Assembly (NCBI RefSeq): GCF_000521785.1
Contig: NZ_JALZ01000008.1
Coordinates: forward strand, 124,001 to 188,000
Direction of reading: 5' to 3'
DNA length: 64,000 bases
From: Roseivivax halodurans JCM 10272
GTDB taxonomy: Bacteria > Pseudomonadota > Alphaproteobacteria > Rhodobacterales > Rhodobacteraceae
Under the pieces are notes generated by a model. That model searched no databases, was not told the origin of the DNA, and worked only from the letters and a program-made list of their open reading frames with translations. Below, piece after piece: positions 1-7,339 of this stretch; position 1 is the stretch's first letter, and every line of letters begins with the position of its first letter. The translations under genes and the position numbers were made by a program.

Positions 1-870
1 TGCACGCCGTCCGAGACCTCCTCGCGCGAGCTTGCCGAGATGATGGTGGGCGCGAGCTTTGCCGCCCCCGAGGCGCGGGCCCACGCGCCGGGCGAGATGG
101 CGCTCGAGGTGACGGGGCTGAGCCTGCCCGCGCCCGGCGCCTTCGGCACGCCGCTGCGGGAGGTGTCGTTCGAGCTGCGCCGCGGCGAGGTCCTCGGCAT
201 CGGCGGGGTCGCGGGCAACGGACAGGACGAGCTTCTCGCGGCGCTCTCCGGCGAGCGGCTGTCGCCGCGGGGAACGGTGGCGCTGAAGGGCGCGGATGTC
301 AGCCGCGACGGGCCGATCGCGCGCCGGGAAGGCGGGCTCCTCTCGGCTCCCGAGGAACGGCTCGGCCATGCCGCGGCGCCGAACATGAGCCTCGTCGAGA
401 ATGGCGTACTGACCGCGTCGCGGCGCGAGGGGCTCGTCTCGAACGGCTTTCTCGACTGGTCCCGCGCGCGGGACTTCGCAGGCCGCGTGATCGAGCGCTT
501 CGACGTCCGCACGCCGGGCTCGCATGTGCCGGCACGCGCGCTCTCGGGCGGGAACCTGCAGAAATTCGTGATCGGGCGCGAGATCCTGCAGCGGCCCGAG
601 GTGCTGGTCGTCAACCAGCCCACCTGGGGCGTCGATGCCGCTGCCGCCGCGGCGATCCGTCAGGCGCTGCTCGACCTCGCGGCGGACGGCGCGGCGATCC
701 TCGTGATCAGCCAGGACCTCGACGAGCTGATGGAGATTTCGGACCGGTTCGCGGCACTCAACGAGGGGCGGCTCTCGCCCGCCCGGCCCGTGGCGGAGCT
801 GTCGCTGGAGAAGATCGGCCTGATGATGGGCGGCGCGCACGACATGGAGGTGGCCCATGTCCATGGTTGA
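1..870 (+). CDS. BMP-type nucleoside ABC transporter ATP-binding protein, 5'-truncated
   Basis: This is the C-terminal half of a two-domain ABC ATPase that energises uptake of nucleosides or similar solutes. The frame is open from base 1, so the gene starts outside the window. The second nucleotide-binding domain is visible. Its P-loop is degenerate (GVAGNGQ near 207-230, lacking the usual Lys), as is common in domain 2 of sugar/nucleoside-type ATPases. The ABC signature LSGGNLQK lies at 541-564, followed by a Walker B-like VLVVNQPTWG stretch. Two permeases and a BMP-family binding protein follow on the same strand, which fixes the transporter type. A sugar ATPase is the alternative, but the binding protein argues for nucleosides. 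The family assignment is strong and the exact substrate is inferred. Confidence 0.88.
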   Translation, partial: CTPSETSSRELAEMMVGASFAAPEARAHAPGEMALEVTGLSLPAPGAFGTPLREVSFELRRGEVLGIGGVAGNGQDELLAALSGERLSPRGTVALKGADVSRDGPIARREGGLLSAPEERLGHAAAPNMSLVENGVLTASRREGLVSNGFLDWSRARDFAGRVIERFDVRTPGSHVPARALSGGNLQKFVIGREILQRPEVLVVNQPTWGVDAAAAAAIRQALLDLAADGAAILVISQDLDELMEISDRFAALNEGRLSPARPVAELSLEKIGLMMGGAHDMEVAHVHG

Positions 871-881
871 CCGCGTCCCTG

Positions 882-910
882 CTTCTTCTTGGCAAAAATA
901 CTCATATCCC
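882..910 (+). repeat. dispersed TTCTTCTT...CAAAAATACTC repeat, copy 1
   Basis: The stretch begins TTCTTCTTGGCAAAAATACTC, 12 bases after the ATPase stop codon. It matches the cores at 17314 and 37802. Unlike the other two it lies inside a same-strand operon and has no obvious hairpin after it. I recall this motif as a frequent intergenic element in Rhodobacteraceae genomes, but its function is unknown to me. Confidence 0.55.
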
Positions 911-948
911 GCCCTCTCCGCCACACCGACGCCCGGAGGGATGCGCCG

Positions 949-2034
949 ATGATCACCCTCGAGAAACGCCCGCAGCCGTCGCGGACCTGGACCTTCCTTG
1001 CCCCCGTCGCGGCGGTGCTGCTGACCATGATCGTGGGCGGCGCGATGTTCGCGCTGCTCGGCACCGATCCGGTGGCGGCGATCCGGACGATCTTCTGGGA
1101 TCCGCTCTTCAACCCGCAATTCGCGTCCTATTCGCGGCCGCAGCTTCTGGTGAAGGCGGGGCCGCTGATCCTGATCGCGATCGGGCTGTCGCTCGGGTTT
1201 CGCGCGGGCGTCTGGAACATCGGCGCCGAGGGCCAGTACATCATGGGCGCGATCTGCGGCGCGGGCGCGGGGCTGATGTTCTACCCCTCGGAAAGCGTGC
1301 TGATCTTTCCTTTGATGATCCTCGCGGGGGCCTTGGGCGGCTGGGCCTGGGCGATGATCCCGGCCTTCTTCAAGACGCGCTTCGGCACCAACGAGATCCT
1401 CGTGTCGCTGATGCTGGTCTATGTCGCCGAGTCGATCCTCGCCTCGGTCTCCTCGGGCCTTCTGCGCAACCCCGAAGGCCGCGGCTTTCCGGGCAGCCGC
1501 AACTTCCAGCAATGGGACGCGGGCGCGAACCGCGACCTCGTCGCGGGCACGGGCATGCACTGGGGTGTCGTCGCGGCCTTCATCGCGGTGATCCTCGCCT
1601 ACGTGCTGCTGACGCGGCACATTCAGGGCTTCAACATCCGCCTTTCGGGCGAGGCGCCGCGGGCGGCGCGGTTCTCGGGCGTGAACCCGGCGCGGGTGGT
1701 GATCTTCTGCCTCGGCACGGCGGGGGCGCTGGCCGGGCTCGCGGGGCTCTTCGAGGTCTCGGGGCCGGCGGGTCAGATCAGCATCGACTTCAACTCGGGC
1801 TACGGCTTCACGGCGATCATCGTCGCCTTCCTCGGGCGGCTGCACCCGGTGGGCATCCTGCTCGCGGGGCTTCTGATGGCGCTCACCTATATCGGCGGGG
1901 AGCTCGCGCAGCTGATGCTGAGCGTGCCCGGCGCGTCGATCCAGCTCTTCCAGGGGATGCTGCTGTTCTTCCTGCTCGGCGTCGACGTCTTCACCAATTA
2001 TCGCCTGCGCATCGGCAAGAGAGAGGCCGCGTGA
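949..2034 (+). CDS. nucleoside ABC transporter permease 1
   Basis: This inner-membrane permease belongs to the branched-chain amino acid/ribose-type family (BPD_transp_2), with about eight to ten hydrophobic segments over 361 residues. The GAEGQ loop (near residue 90) and the stretch around FGTNEILVSLMLVYVAESI are typical of the first permease of BMP-linked nucleoside transporters. I chose ATG 949 because GGAGGG at 935-940 lies 8 bases upstream. An in-frame ATG at 889 falls inside the dispersed repeat and has no ribosome-binding site. The stop codon overlaps the start of the second permease by one base (TGATG). It pairs with that protein to form the translocation channel. Confidence 0.9.
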   Translation: MITLEKRPQPSRTWTFLAPVAAVLLTMIVGGAMFALLGTDPVAAIRTIFWDPLFNPQFASYSRPQLLVKAGPLILIAIGLSLGFRAGVWNIGAEGQYIMGAICGAGAGLMFYPSESVLIFPLMILAGALGGWAWAMIPAFFKTRFGTNEILVSLMLVYVAESILASVSSGLLRNPEGRGFPGSRNFQQWDAGANRDLVAGTGMHWGVVAAFIAVILAYVLLTRHIQGFNIRLSGEAPRAARFSGVNPARVVIFCLGTAGALAGLAGLFEVSGPAGQISIDFNSGYGFTAIIVAFLGRLHPVGILLAGLLMALTYIGGELAQLMLSVPGASIQLFQGMLLFFLLGVDVFTNYRLRIGKREAA

Positions 2035-2957
2035 TGGATTTCGGATCGATCAGCCTCGTCCTGCTCGTCGCCTCGGTCATGGTCTCGGCGACGCCCATCC
2101 TGCTCGCCGCGATCGGCGAGATGGTGGTCGAGCGGTCGGGCGTTCTGAACCTCGGGGTCGAGGGCATGATGATCACCGGCGCGGTGGTGGGCTTTGCGGT
2201 CGGCGTGAACACCGGCAGCGCTTGGCCAGGCTTTGCCGCGGCCGCGCTCGCCTCGGCGGTCCTGTCGCTCACCTTCGGGGTGCTGACGCAGCTCTTCCTG
2301 TCGAACCAGGTGGCGACGGGTCTCGGGCTCACGCTCTTCGGGCTCGGGCTTTCGGCGCTGATCGGCAAGCCCTACGAGGGGATGAAGTCCCCGACCCTGC
2401 CGAAGCTCGACCTCGGGCCGCTCTCGGACATCCCGGTGCTCGGGCGCATGGTCTTCAGCCACGACCTGATGGTCTACCTCTCGCTCGCGCTCGTCGCGGC
2501 CGTCTGGGCGTTCCTCAAGTTCACGCGGGCGGGCCTGATCCTGCGGGCCGCCGGAGAGAACCACGATGCCGCGCACGCGCTCGGCTACAAGGTCGTGCGG
2601 ATCCGGCTCGCCGCCATCGCCTTCGGCGGGGCCTGCGCGGGCCTTGGCGGCGCATATCTGAGCCTCGTGCGGGTGCCGCAATGGACGGAAGGAATGACGG
2701 CGGGGGCGGGCTGGATCGCGCTCGCCATCGTGGTCTTCGCATCGTGGCGGCCCTGGTGGGTGCTGGTCGGAGCCTATCTCTTCGGGGGCGTTACGGTGCT
2801 GCAGCTGAACCTGCAGGCGGCGGGCGCGCAGGTACCGGTCGCGATCCTGTCGGCCTCGCCCTACCTCGTCACGATCCTCGTTCTCGTCGTCATCTCGGCG
2901 CGCGGCGTGCACGGCGCGCCCGCCTCGCTCGGCCGGCCGTTCCACGCCAGCCAGTGA
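2034..2957 (+). CDS. nucleoside ABC transporter permease 2
   Basis: This is the second permease of the transporter, 307 residues and almost entirely hydrophobic. The N-terminal stretch ERSGVLNLGVEGMM is the hallmark of this family, and a further conserved segment is ILRAAGENHDAA near residue 170. Translation is probably coupled to the preceding permease, because its ATG shares one base with the upstream TGA. A GTG at 2031 is also in frame but gives only one extra residue. After the stop there are 151 bases before the binding-protein gene. That spacing suggests the binding protein also has its own promoter, although I could not identify clear hexamers. Confidence 0.9.
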   Translation: MDFGSISLVLLVASVMVSATPILLAAIGEMVVERSGVLNLGVEGMMITGAVVGFAVGVNTGSAWPGFAAAALASAVLSLTFGVLTQLFLSNQVATGLGLTLFGLGLSALIGKPYEGMKSPTLPKLDLGPLSDIPVLGRMVFSHDLMVYLSLALVAAVWAFLKFTRAGLILRAAGENHDAAHALGYKVVRIRLAAIAFGGACAGLGGAYLSLVRVPQWTEGMTAGAGWIALAIVVFASWRPWWVLVGAYLFGGVTVLQLNLQAAGAQVPVAILSASPYLVTILVLVVISARGVHGAPASLGRPFHASQ

Positions 2958-3108
2958 CCGAGTGGACGCGGTGGCTGCCGCTGGATTACCCATATGCGTT
3001 GAAATCGTTGCGATTCCGGCGGGTGTCATCCACGTCGGTCTTGCCAACCGCGCCTCGTCGCGACGATGATCCGCTCCGAAATACACAGGACGACAGGGGA
3101 GACCTTTC

Positions 3109-4182
3109 ATGAACCGCAGAACCCTACTGGCGAGCGCCGCGATCGCGCTGGCCGCACCCGCCGCCATGGCCCAGGACGAGCCCGTCAAGGCGGGCTTCAT
3201 CTATGTCGGGCCGATCGGCGACGGCGGCTGGACCTACGAGCACGACAAGGCGCGGCTCGCCGTCGAGGAGCATTTCGGCGACCAGGTCGAGACGGTCTAT
3301 CAGGAGAGCGTGCCCGAGGGTGCGGACGCCCAGCGCGCGATCACGCAGATGGCGCTGTCGGGGGCGGACATCATCTTCACGACGTCCTTCGGCTTCATGG
3401 ACCCGACGGTGGAGGTCGCCTCGAAATTCCCGGACGTGATGTTCGAGCACGCCACCGGCTACAAGACGGCCGACAACCTCTCGACCTACTCGGCGCGCTT
3501 CTACGAGGGCCGCGCGATCCAGGGGCATATCGCCGGGTCGATGACCGAGACCAACAAGATCGGCTACATCGCGTCCTTCCCGATCCCCGAGGTTATCCGC
3601 GGCATCAACTCGGCCTATCTGCACGCCAAGGAGGTGAACCCCGACGTCGAGTTCAACATCGTCTGGGCCTATACCTGGTTCGATCCGGCCAAGGAGGCCG
3701 ACGCCGCCCGCGCTCTGATCGAGAACGGCAACGACGTGATCCTGCAGCACACCGACTCGACCGCGCCACAGGCGGCCGCGCAGGAGGCGGGCGACGTGAT
3801 CACCTTCGGGCAGGCCTCGGACATGTCGGAATACGCGCCGTCGCCGCGGGTGTCGTCGATCATCGACAACTGGGCGCCCTATTACATCGACCGCGTGCAG
3901 GCGGTGATCGACGGCAGCTGGGAGAGCCAGCAGGTGTGGCACGGCATCGGCGAGGGCATGGTCGAGATCGGCGAGATCTCGGACGCGGTGCCGGAAGAGG
4001 TGCGGACCTCGGCGCTCGAACTGAAGGAGCGTCTGGCCTCCGGCGAGTACCACCCGTTCACCGGACCGATCAACCGTCAGGACGGCTCGGCATGGCTGGC
4101 CGAGGGCGAGGTCGCGGATGACGAGACCCTGCTCGGCATGGATTTCTACGTCGAGGGACTGACGGGCGAGATCCCGAACTGA
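3109..4182 (+). CDS. BMP-family ABC transporter substrate-binding protein
   Basis: This is a periplasmic binding protein of the BMP (PnrA/TmpC/Med) family, which usually binds purine nucleosides. Residues 1-22 form a signal peptide (charged MNRRT, alanine-rich core, cleavage near AMA-QDE). The mature part starts with KAGFIYVGPIGDGGW, the typical BMP first strand and nucleoside-binding turn. FGQASDMSEYAPSP near residue 230 is also characteristic. The signal peptide has no cysteine for lipidation, so a soluble periplasmic form is expected. A GGGGAG-like ribosome-binding site precedes ATG 3109. The gene closes the transporter operon and is followed by a hairpin terminator. Full length for the family (357 residues). 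Confidence 0.92.
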   Translation: MNRRTLLASAAIALAAPAAMAQDEPVKAGFIYVGPIGDGGWTYEHDKARLAVEEHFGDQVETVYQESVPEGADAQRAITQMALSGADIIFTTSFGFMDPTVEVASKFPDVMFEHATGYKTADNLSTYSARFYEGRAIQGHIAGSMTETNKIGYIASFPIPEVIRGINSAYLHAKEVNPDVEFNIVWAYTWFDPAKEADAARALIENGNDVILQHTDSTAPQAAAQEAGDVITFGQASDMSEYAPSPRVSSIIDNWAPYYIDRVQAVIDGSWESQQVWHGIGEGMVEIGEISDAVPEEVRTSALELKERLASGEYHPFTGPINRQDGSAWLAEGEVADDETLLGMDFYVEGLTGEIPN

Positions 4183-4228
4183 TCTCTGGCTGGGGGCGGC
4201 GTGCCGCCCCGCCATGCGCGTCTTTTGG

Positions 4229-4259
4229 GGTCGCGGGCAACCTGCCCGCGGCCTCTTTT
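4229..4259 (+). terminator. intrinsic terminator after the BMP gene
   Basis: The 11-bp stem GGTCGCGGGCA / TGCCCGCGGCC has one G-T pair and a 3-base loop, and is followed by TCTTTT. A second smaller hairpin, GGGGCGGC...GCCGCCCC, precedes it near 4193-4210. The site ends just before the convergent VWA gene. Confidence 0.65.
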
Positions 4260-4261
4260 CG

Positions 4262-4987
4262 TCACTGGATGCGCCGGCTTCCATCCTCCAGCGATCCGTA
4301 GAGGTTGCAGCCGAGCGTCAGGCGCAGAGCCGCCACGAGATCCTGCGCAGTCTCGGCAGTCTCGTAGCGCCCGCCGGTGCCGTCGGCGAGGCAGCGGGCC
4401 ACCGACACGATGCCGTCGTCGCTGCCCGCGGAGAGGTTGAAATGGTCGCCGCGCACCTTGAAGCCGATGACGTGCACGGTGAAGTCGGCGCCGCTCCGGG
4501 CGAATTCCTCGGCCAGCGCGCAGGGCGTGCCGCCGCAGGTCTCCTTGCCGTCGGTGACGAGGACGACGGCGCCCGGCCGGTGGCGCCAGTCGAGCACCTC
4601 GGCCGCCTGCCGCACGGCTTCGGTCAGCGGCGTCGCGCCCGAGGGCCAGAGCGATTCGACCTCGCCGATGATGGGCTCGGCACTGTCCCAGGCGGGCGAG
4701 AAGCGCAGATTGACGTTGTCGCAGGCCGACCGTTCGCCCGGCCCGTAGATGATCAGGCCGAGCCGGCGGCTTTCCGCGATGCCCGGCACCGCCTTGCGGA
4801 TCGCCTCGCGCGCCTCGAAGATGCGCGGCGCGCCGAGCCTGTTGAAGCCGATTTCGGACATCGATCCCGACCCGTCGAAGACGATCATCGCATCGTCCGT
4901 GCACATCTCGGACGCGCCGCCCGGACCCGCGAGAACCAGCGCGGCCGCGAGACCGGCGACCCAGCGCCGTGCCATTCCATTTGTCAT
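4262..4987 (-). CDS. secreted von Willebrand factor A domain protein
   Basis: This is a 241-residue exported protein consisting essentially of one VWA domain. A signal peptide covers about residues 1-25. The metal-ion-dependent adhesion motif DxSxS is present (FDGSGSMS, near residue 37), as are the downstream Thr (GATPLTEAV) and Asp (VLVTDGKETCGG) positions. Several cysteines suggest disulfide bonds in the periplasm. The start at 4987 is favoured by AGGAGG six bases upstream. The role is unknown. VWA domains bind protein partners through a divalent metal ion, and no partner gene is adjacent. It converges on the BMP gene and diverges from the VOC gene. Confidence 0.82.
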   Translation of the reverse strand: MTNGMARRWVAGLAAALVLAGPGGASEMCTDDAMIVFDGSGSMSEIGFNRLGAPRIFEAREAIRKAVPGIAESRRLGLIIYGPGERSACDNVNLRFSPAWDSAEPIIGEVESLWPSGATPLTEAVRQAAEVLDWRHRPGAVVLVTDGKETCGGTPCALAEEFARSGADFTVHVIGFKVRGDHFNLSAGSDDGIVSVARCLADGTGGRYETAETAQDLVAALRLTLGCNLYGSLEDGSRRIQ

Positions 4988-5179
4988 GCAATGCCTCCTG
5001 CATCGAGGGGGCGCGGCAGTAACCGTGCCGGCGCCCTGGGAACGGCAGGGACACGCGCCGTTCGCGCAAAGACGTAGCCCACGGTGAGCTTAAGGCGCGT
5101 TAATGACGCGGCCCCGCTCGCCCCGGAGCGCCCCGCGCCTAGCTTGCAGGCAGCGATTCACGGGTAAGGAGGAGAAAAG

Positions 5180-5764
5180 ATGCAGAAGCTGCAGACCCAG
5201 GGCGTGCACCACATCACGCTGACCGGCGCCGACCGGCAGACCTCGATCGATTTCTGGGAGGGGGTGCTGGGCATGCCCTTCATCTTCGACCAACCCAATC
5301 TCGACAATCCGGACGAGGGGCATCTCTATTTCGATCCGGGCGACGGGCGGCTCATCACCATATTCACAAACGAGAATCGCAAGGCGCAGCACGACCGGAC
5401 GCCGACCGATCCGGGCTGCGTGCATCACATCGCCTTCAACACCAGCCGGGCGGTCTGGATGCAGGCGGTGGAGCGGCTCGACGCGCGGGGGATCCGCCAT
5501 TCGGGTCCCAAGGACCGGGGTTTCATGGATTCGATCTACTTCAAGGATCCGCTCGGCCTGCTGATCGAGCTGGCCACCTACAAGTTCGAACCGCCGGTCG
5601 GATGCACTCACGCGGATGTGATGATCGAGGCGCACCGGACCCGGGTGGCGAACGGCGATCACCACATCGCGGAGGTGCATCTGGCGGACGCGATCGAACG
5701 GCTGGTGCAGCGGCGGCAGATGACGCTCTCGGAGGACCGGGGCCCGAAGGATCCCTACCGCTGA
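5180..5764 (+). CDS. VOC-superfamily (glyoxalase/ring-cleaving dioxygenase-like) protein
   Basis: This is a 194-residue cytosolic protein of the vicinal oxygen chelate fold. The first beta-alpha-beta module starts with GVHHITLTGAD (His 10/11) and ends around DGRLITIF. The second starts with GCVHHIAFN (His 82/83) and carries Glu 130 in PLGLLIELATY. These give the usual His-His-Glu metal triad. The C-terminal 50 residues are charged and contain an extra HHIAEVHLADAIERL helix. AAGGAGGAG precedes ATG 5180. The reaction cannot be told from the sequence: isomerase, dioxygenase and resistance proteins all share this fold. Confidence 0.82.
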   Translation: MQKLQTQGVHHITLTGADRQTSIDFWEGVLGMPFIFDQPNLDNPDEGHLYFDPGDGRLITIFTNENRKAQHDRTPTDPGCVHHIAFNTSRAVWMQAVERLDARGIRHSGPKDRGFMDSIYFKDPLGLLIELATYKFEPPVGCTHADVMIEAHRTRVANGDHHIAEVHLADAIERLVQRRQMTLSEDRGPKDPYR

Positions 5765-5801
5765 GCGCTGGGGTGTCGAATGGGTCGTCTGAGCGAAGGG
5801 C

Positions 5802-6401
5802 CTAGGCGCGGCCGCCCTCGGAGGAGAGCGAGACCGCCTCGACCCCCATCGACGAGAGCGCGGCGCGCCATTTCTGGGCGTCGGGGATGGTGAAGACGAG
5901 ATCCTCGGTGGCGTCGCAGGCGAGCCATCCGTTGTCCGCGAATTCCTGCTCGAGCTGACCCGGCCCCCAGCCCGCATAGCCGAGGCACATGAGCCGTTTC
6001 GAGGGCCCCTGCCCGCGGCCGATCTCCTCGAGGATGTCGAGCGTCGCGGTCATGTGGAAGCGCTCGTCCACCTCGAGCGTGGTGACGACCGAGGAATAGT
6101 CGGGCGAATGCAGCACGAATCCGCGGCCGGTCTCGACCGGACCGCCGAACCGGACCATTTCCTCGTGGAGGTCGTCCTCGGCCTCGATCGAAAGCTGGTC
6201 GAGCAGCATGGCCATGTCGATCTCGGACGTGGGCTTGTTCACGATGAGGCCCATCGCGCCCTCGTCGGAATGCGCGCAGACGAAGATGACCGCGTTCGAA
6301 AAGCGATGATCACCCATTCCGGGCATCGCGATCAGAAGCTTCCCGGTGAGATCCGTGACGGACTCATCGCGGGTCTTGTCGGGCTCCGGGGGCATGGTCA
6401 T
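5802..6401 (-). CDS. yqgE: UPF0301 family protein, YqgE/AlgH
   Basis: This 199-residue protein is of the YqgE/AlgH family. The conserved N-terminal core reads [15 protein letters not shown] then [16 protein letters not shown] (residues 20-55), followed by [16 protein letters not shown]. The family is widespread and of poorly defined function; AlgH was once linked to alginate regulation. ATG 6401 and an ATG two codons downstream are both possible, and no strong ribosome-binding site decides between them. It diverges from the DsbD-like gene at 6520 and converges on the VOC gene, with only 37 bases between stops. Confidence 0.88.
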   Translation of the reverse strand: MTMPPEPDKTRDESVTDLTGKLLIAMPGMGDHRFSNAVIFVCAHSDEGAMGLIVNKPTSEIDMAMLLDQLSIEAEDDLHEEMVRFGGPVETGRGFVLHSPDYSSVVTTLEVDERFHMTATLDILEEIGRGQGPSKRLMCLGYAGWGPGQLEQEFADNGWLACDATEDLVFTIPDAQKWRAALSSMGVEAVSLSSEGGRA

Positions 6402-6519
6402 GAACTCAACATGGCTTTTGTCCCCGGTGCGTGCAAGGCCGCTCCGGCAGCGTGACCGGCGCGCCTCGCGTCACATCCCTTCTCTGGAACGTGACTTTCC
6501 ATTCGAGGGGAATCCGGAC

Positions 6520-7332
6520 ATGTGTCCTTGCATGAAAAGACTTGCAGCGCTTGCCCTCGCCGCCACCCTCCTGCCCTTCACCGCAGTTGCCGAGCAGCTC
6601 TCGGACGTGGTGTCGGCGACCTTGCGTCCTGGCTGGCGCCAGGCGGACGGCACCCATGTCGCCGCGCTGCAGTTGCGGCTCGCACCGGGGTGGAAGACCT
6701 ACTGGCGTGCGCCGGGGGATGCGGGCATCCCGCCGGAGTTCGACTGGTCGGGCTCGTCCAACATGGACGCCCTGTCGGTCACGTGGCCGGCGCCGCATGT
6801 CTTCCACCGCTCCGGCCTGCGCTCGGTCGGCTATTCGGACGAGGTTGTCCTTCCCCTCGTCGTCACGGCGCGGGGCGGCGGCGACGTCCGGCTCGGCGGC
6901 GAGGTGCGGATCGGCGTCTGCGAGGACATCTGCCTGCCCGCGACGCTGCGGGTGGACGGCGTGCTGCCCGCGAGCGCGACCAAACCCGACCCGGTGATCG
7001 CCGCGGCGCTCGCGCAGCGCCCCTTCACCGAGGGCGAGGCCGGGGTCGGCGCTGTGCGCTGTTCCATCAGCGCGGGCGCGGGGTCCGGCATGGGTCTGCG
7101 CGCGGAGATCGAGATGCCACGCCTCGGCTCCGGCGAGGAGATCGCGATCGAGACCGGAAATCCAGCGATCTGGGTCGACGATCCCGAGGCCTCCCGCATC
7201 GGCGACCGGCTCGTCGCGGAGACCCGGCTCGAACACGTGGACGGAAGCGCCTTCGCGCTCGACCGCTCGGCGGTGAGGTTCACGGTGATGGCGGACGGTC
7301 AGGCCGTGGACATCCGCGGCTGCACCGGCTGA
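6520..7332 (+). CDS. exported DsbD N-terminal-domain-like protein
   Basis: The 270-residue product has a signal peptide (about residues 5-25, cleavage near AVA-EQL). The rest resembles the periplasmic N-terminal domain of the reductase DsbD: GWKTYWRAPGDAGIPPEF, then a Cys-rich segment IGVCEDICLPA with C134 and C138. No membrane transporter domain or thioredoxin domain follows, so this is a stand-alone domain. A likely role is receiving electrons from a DsbD/CcdA-type partner to reduce periplasmic thiols. The start is ATG 6520 (GAGGGG nine bases upstream), and ATG 6532 would also give a functional signal peptide. The gene is convergent with the RND pump, 7 bases apart. Confidence 0.8.
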   Translation: MCPCMKRLAALALAATLLPFTAVAEQLSDVVSATLRPGWRQADGTHVAALQLRLAPGWKTYWRAPGDAGIPPEFDWSGSSNMDALSVTWPAPHVFHRSGLRSVGYSDEVVLPLVVTARGGGDVRLGGEVRIGVCEDICLPATLRVDGVLPASATKPDPVIAAALAQRPFTEGEAGVGAVRCSISAGAGSGMGLRAEIEMPRLGSGEEIAIETGNPAIWVDDPEASRIGDRLVAETRLEHVDGSAFALDRSAVRFTVMADGQAVDIRGCTG

Positions 7333-7339
7333 GGCACGC

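Noticed and set aside
2958-3108. Riboswitch upstream of the BMP binding-protein gene
   Set aside because: The 151-base gap was read for a purine riboswitch-like fold (conserved loops, long P1), but no matching elements were found.
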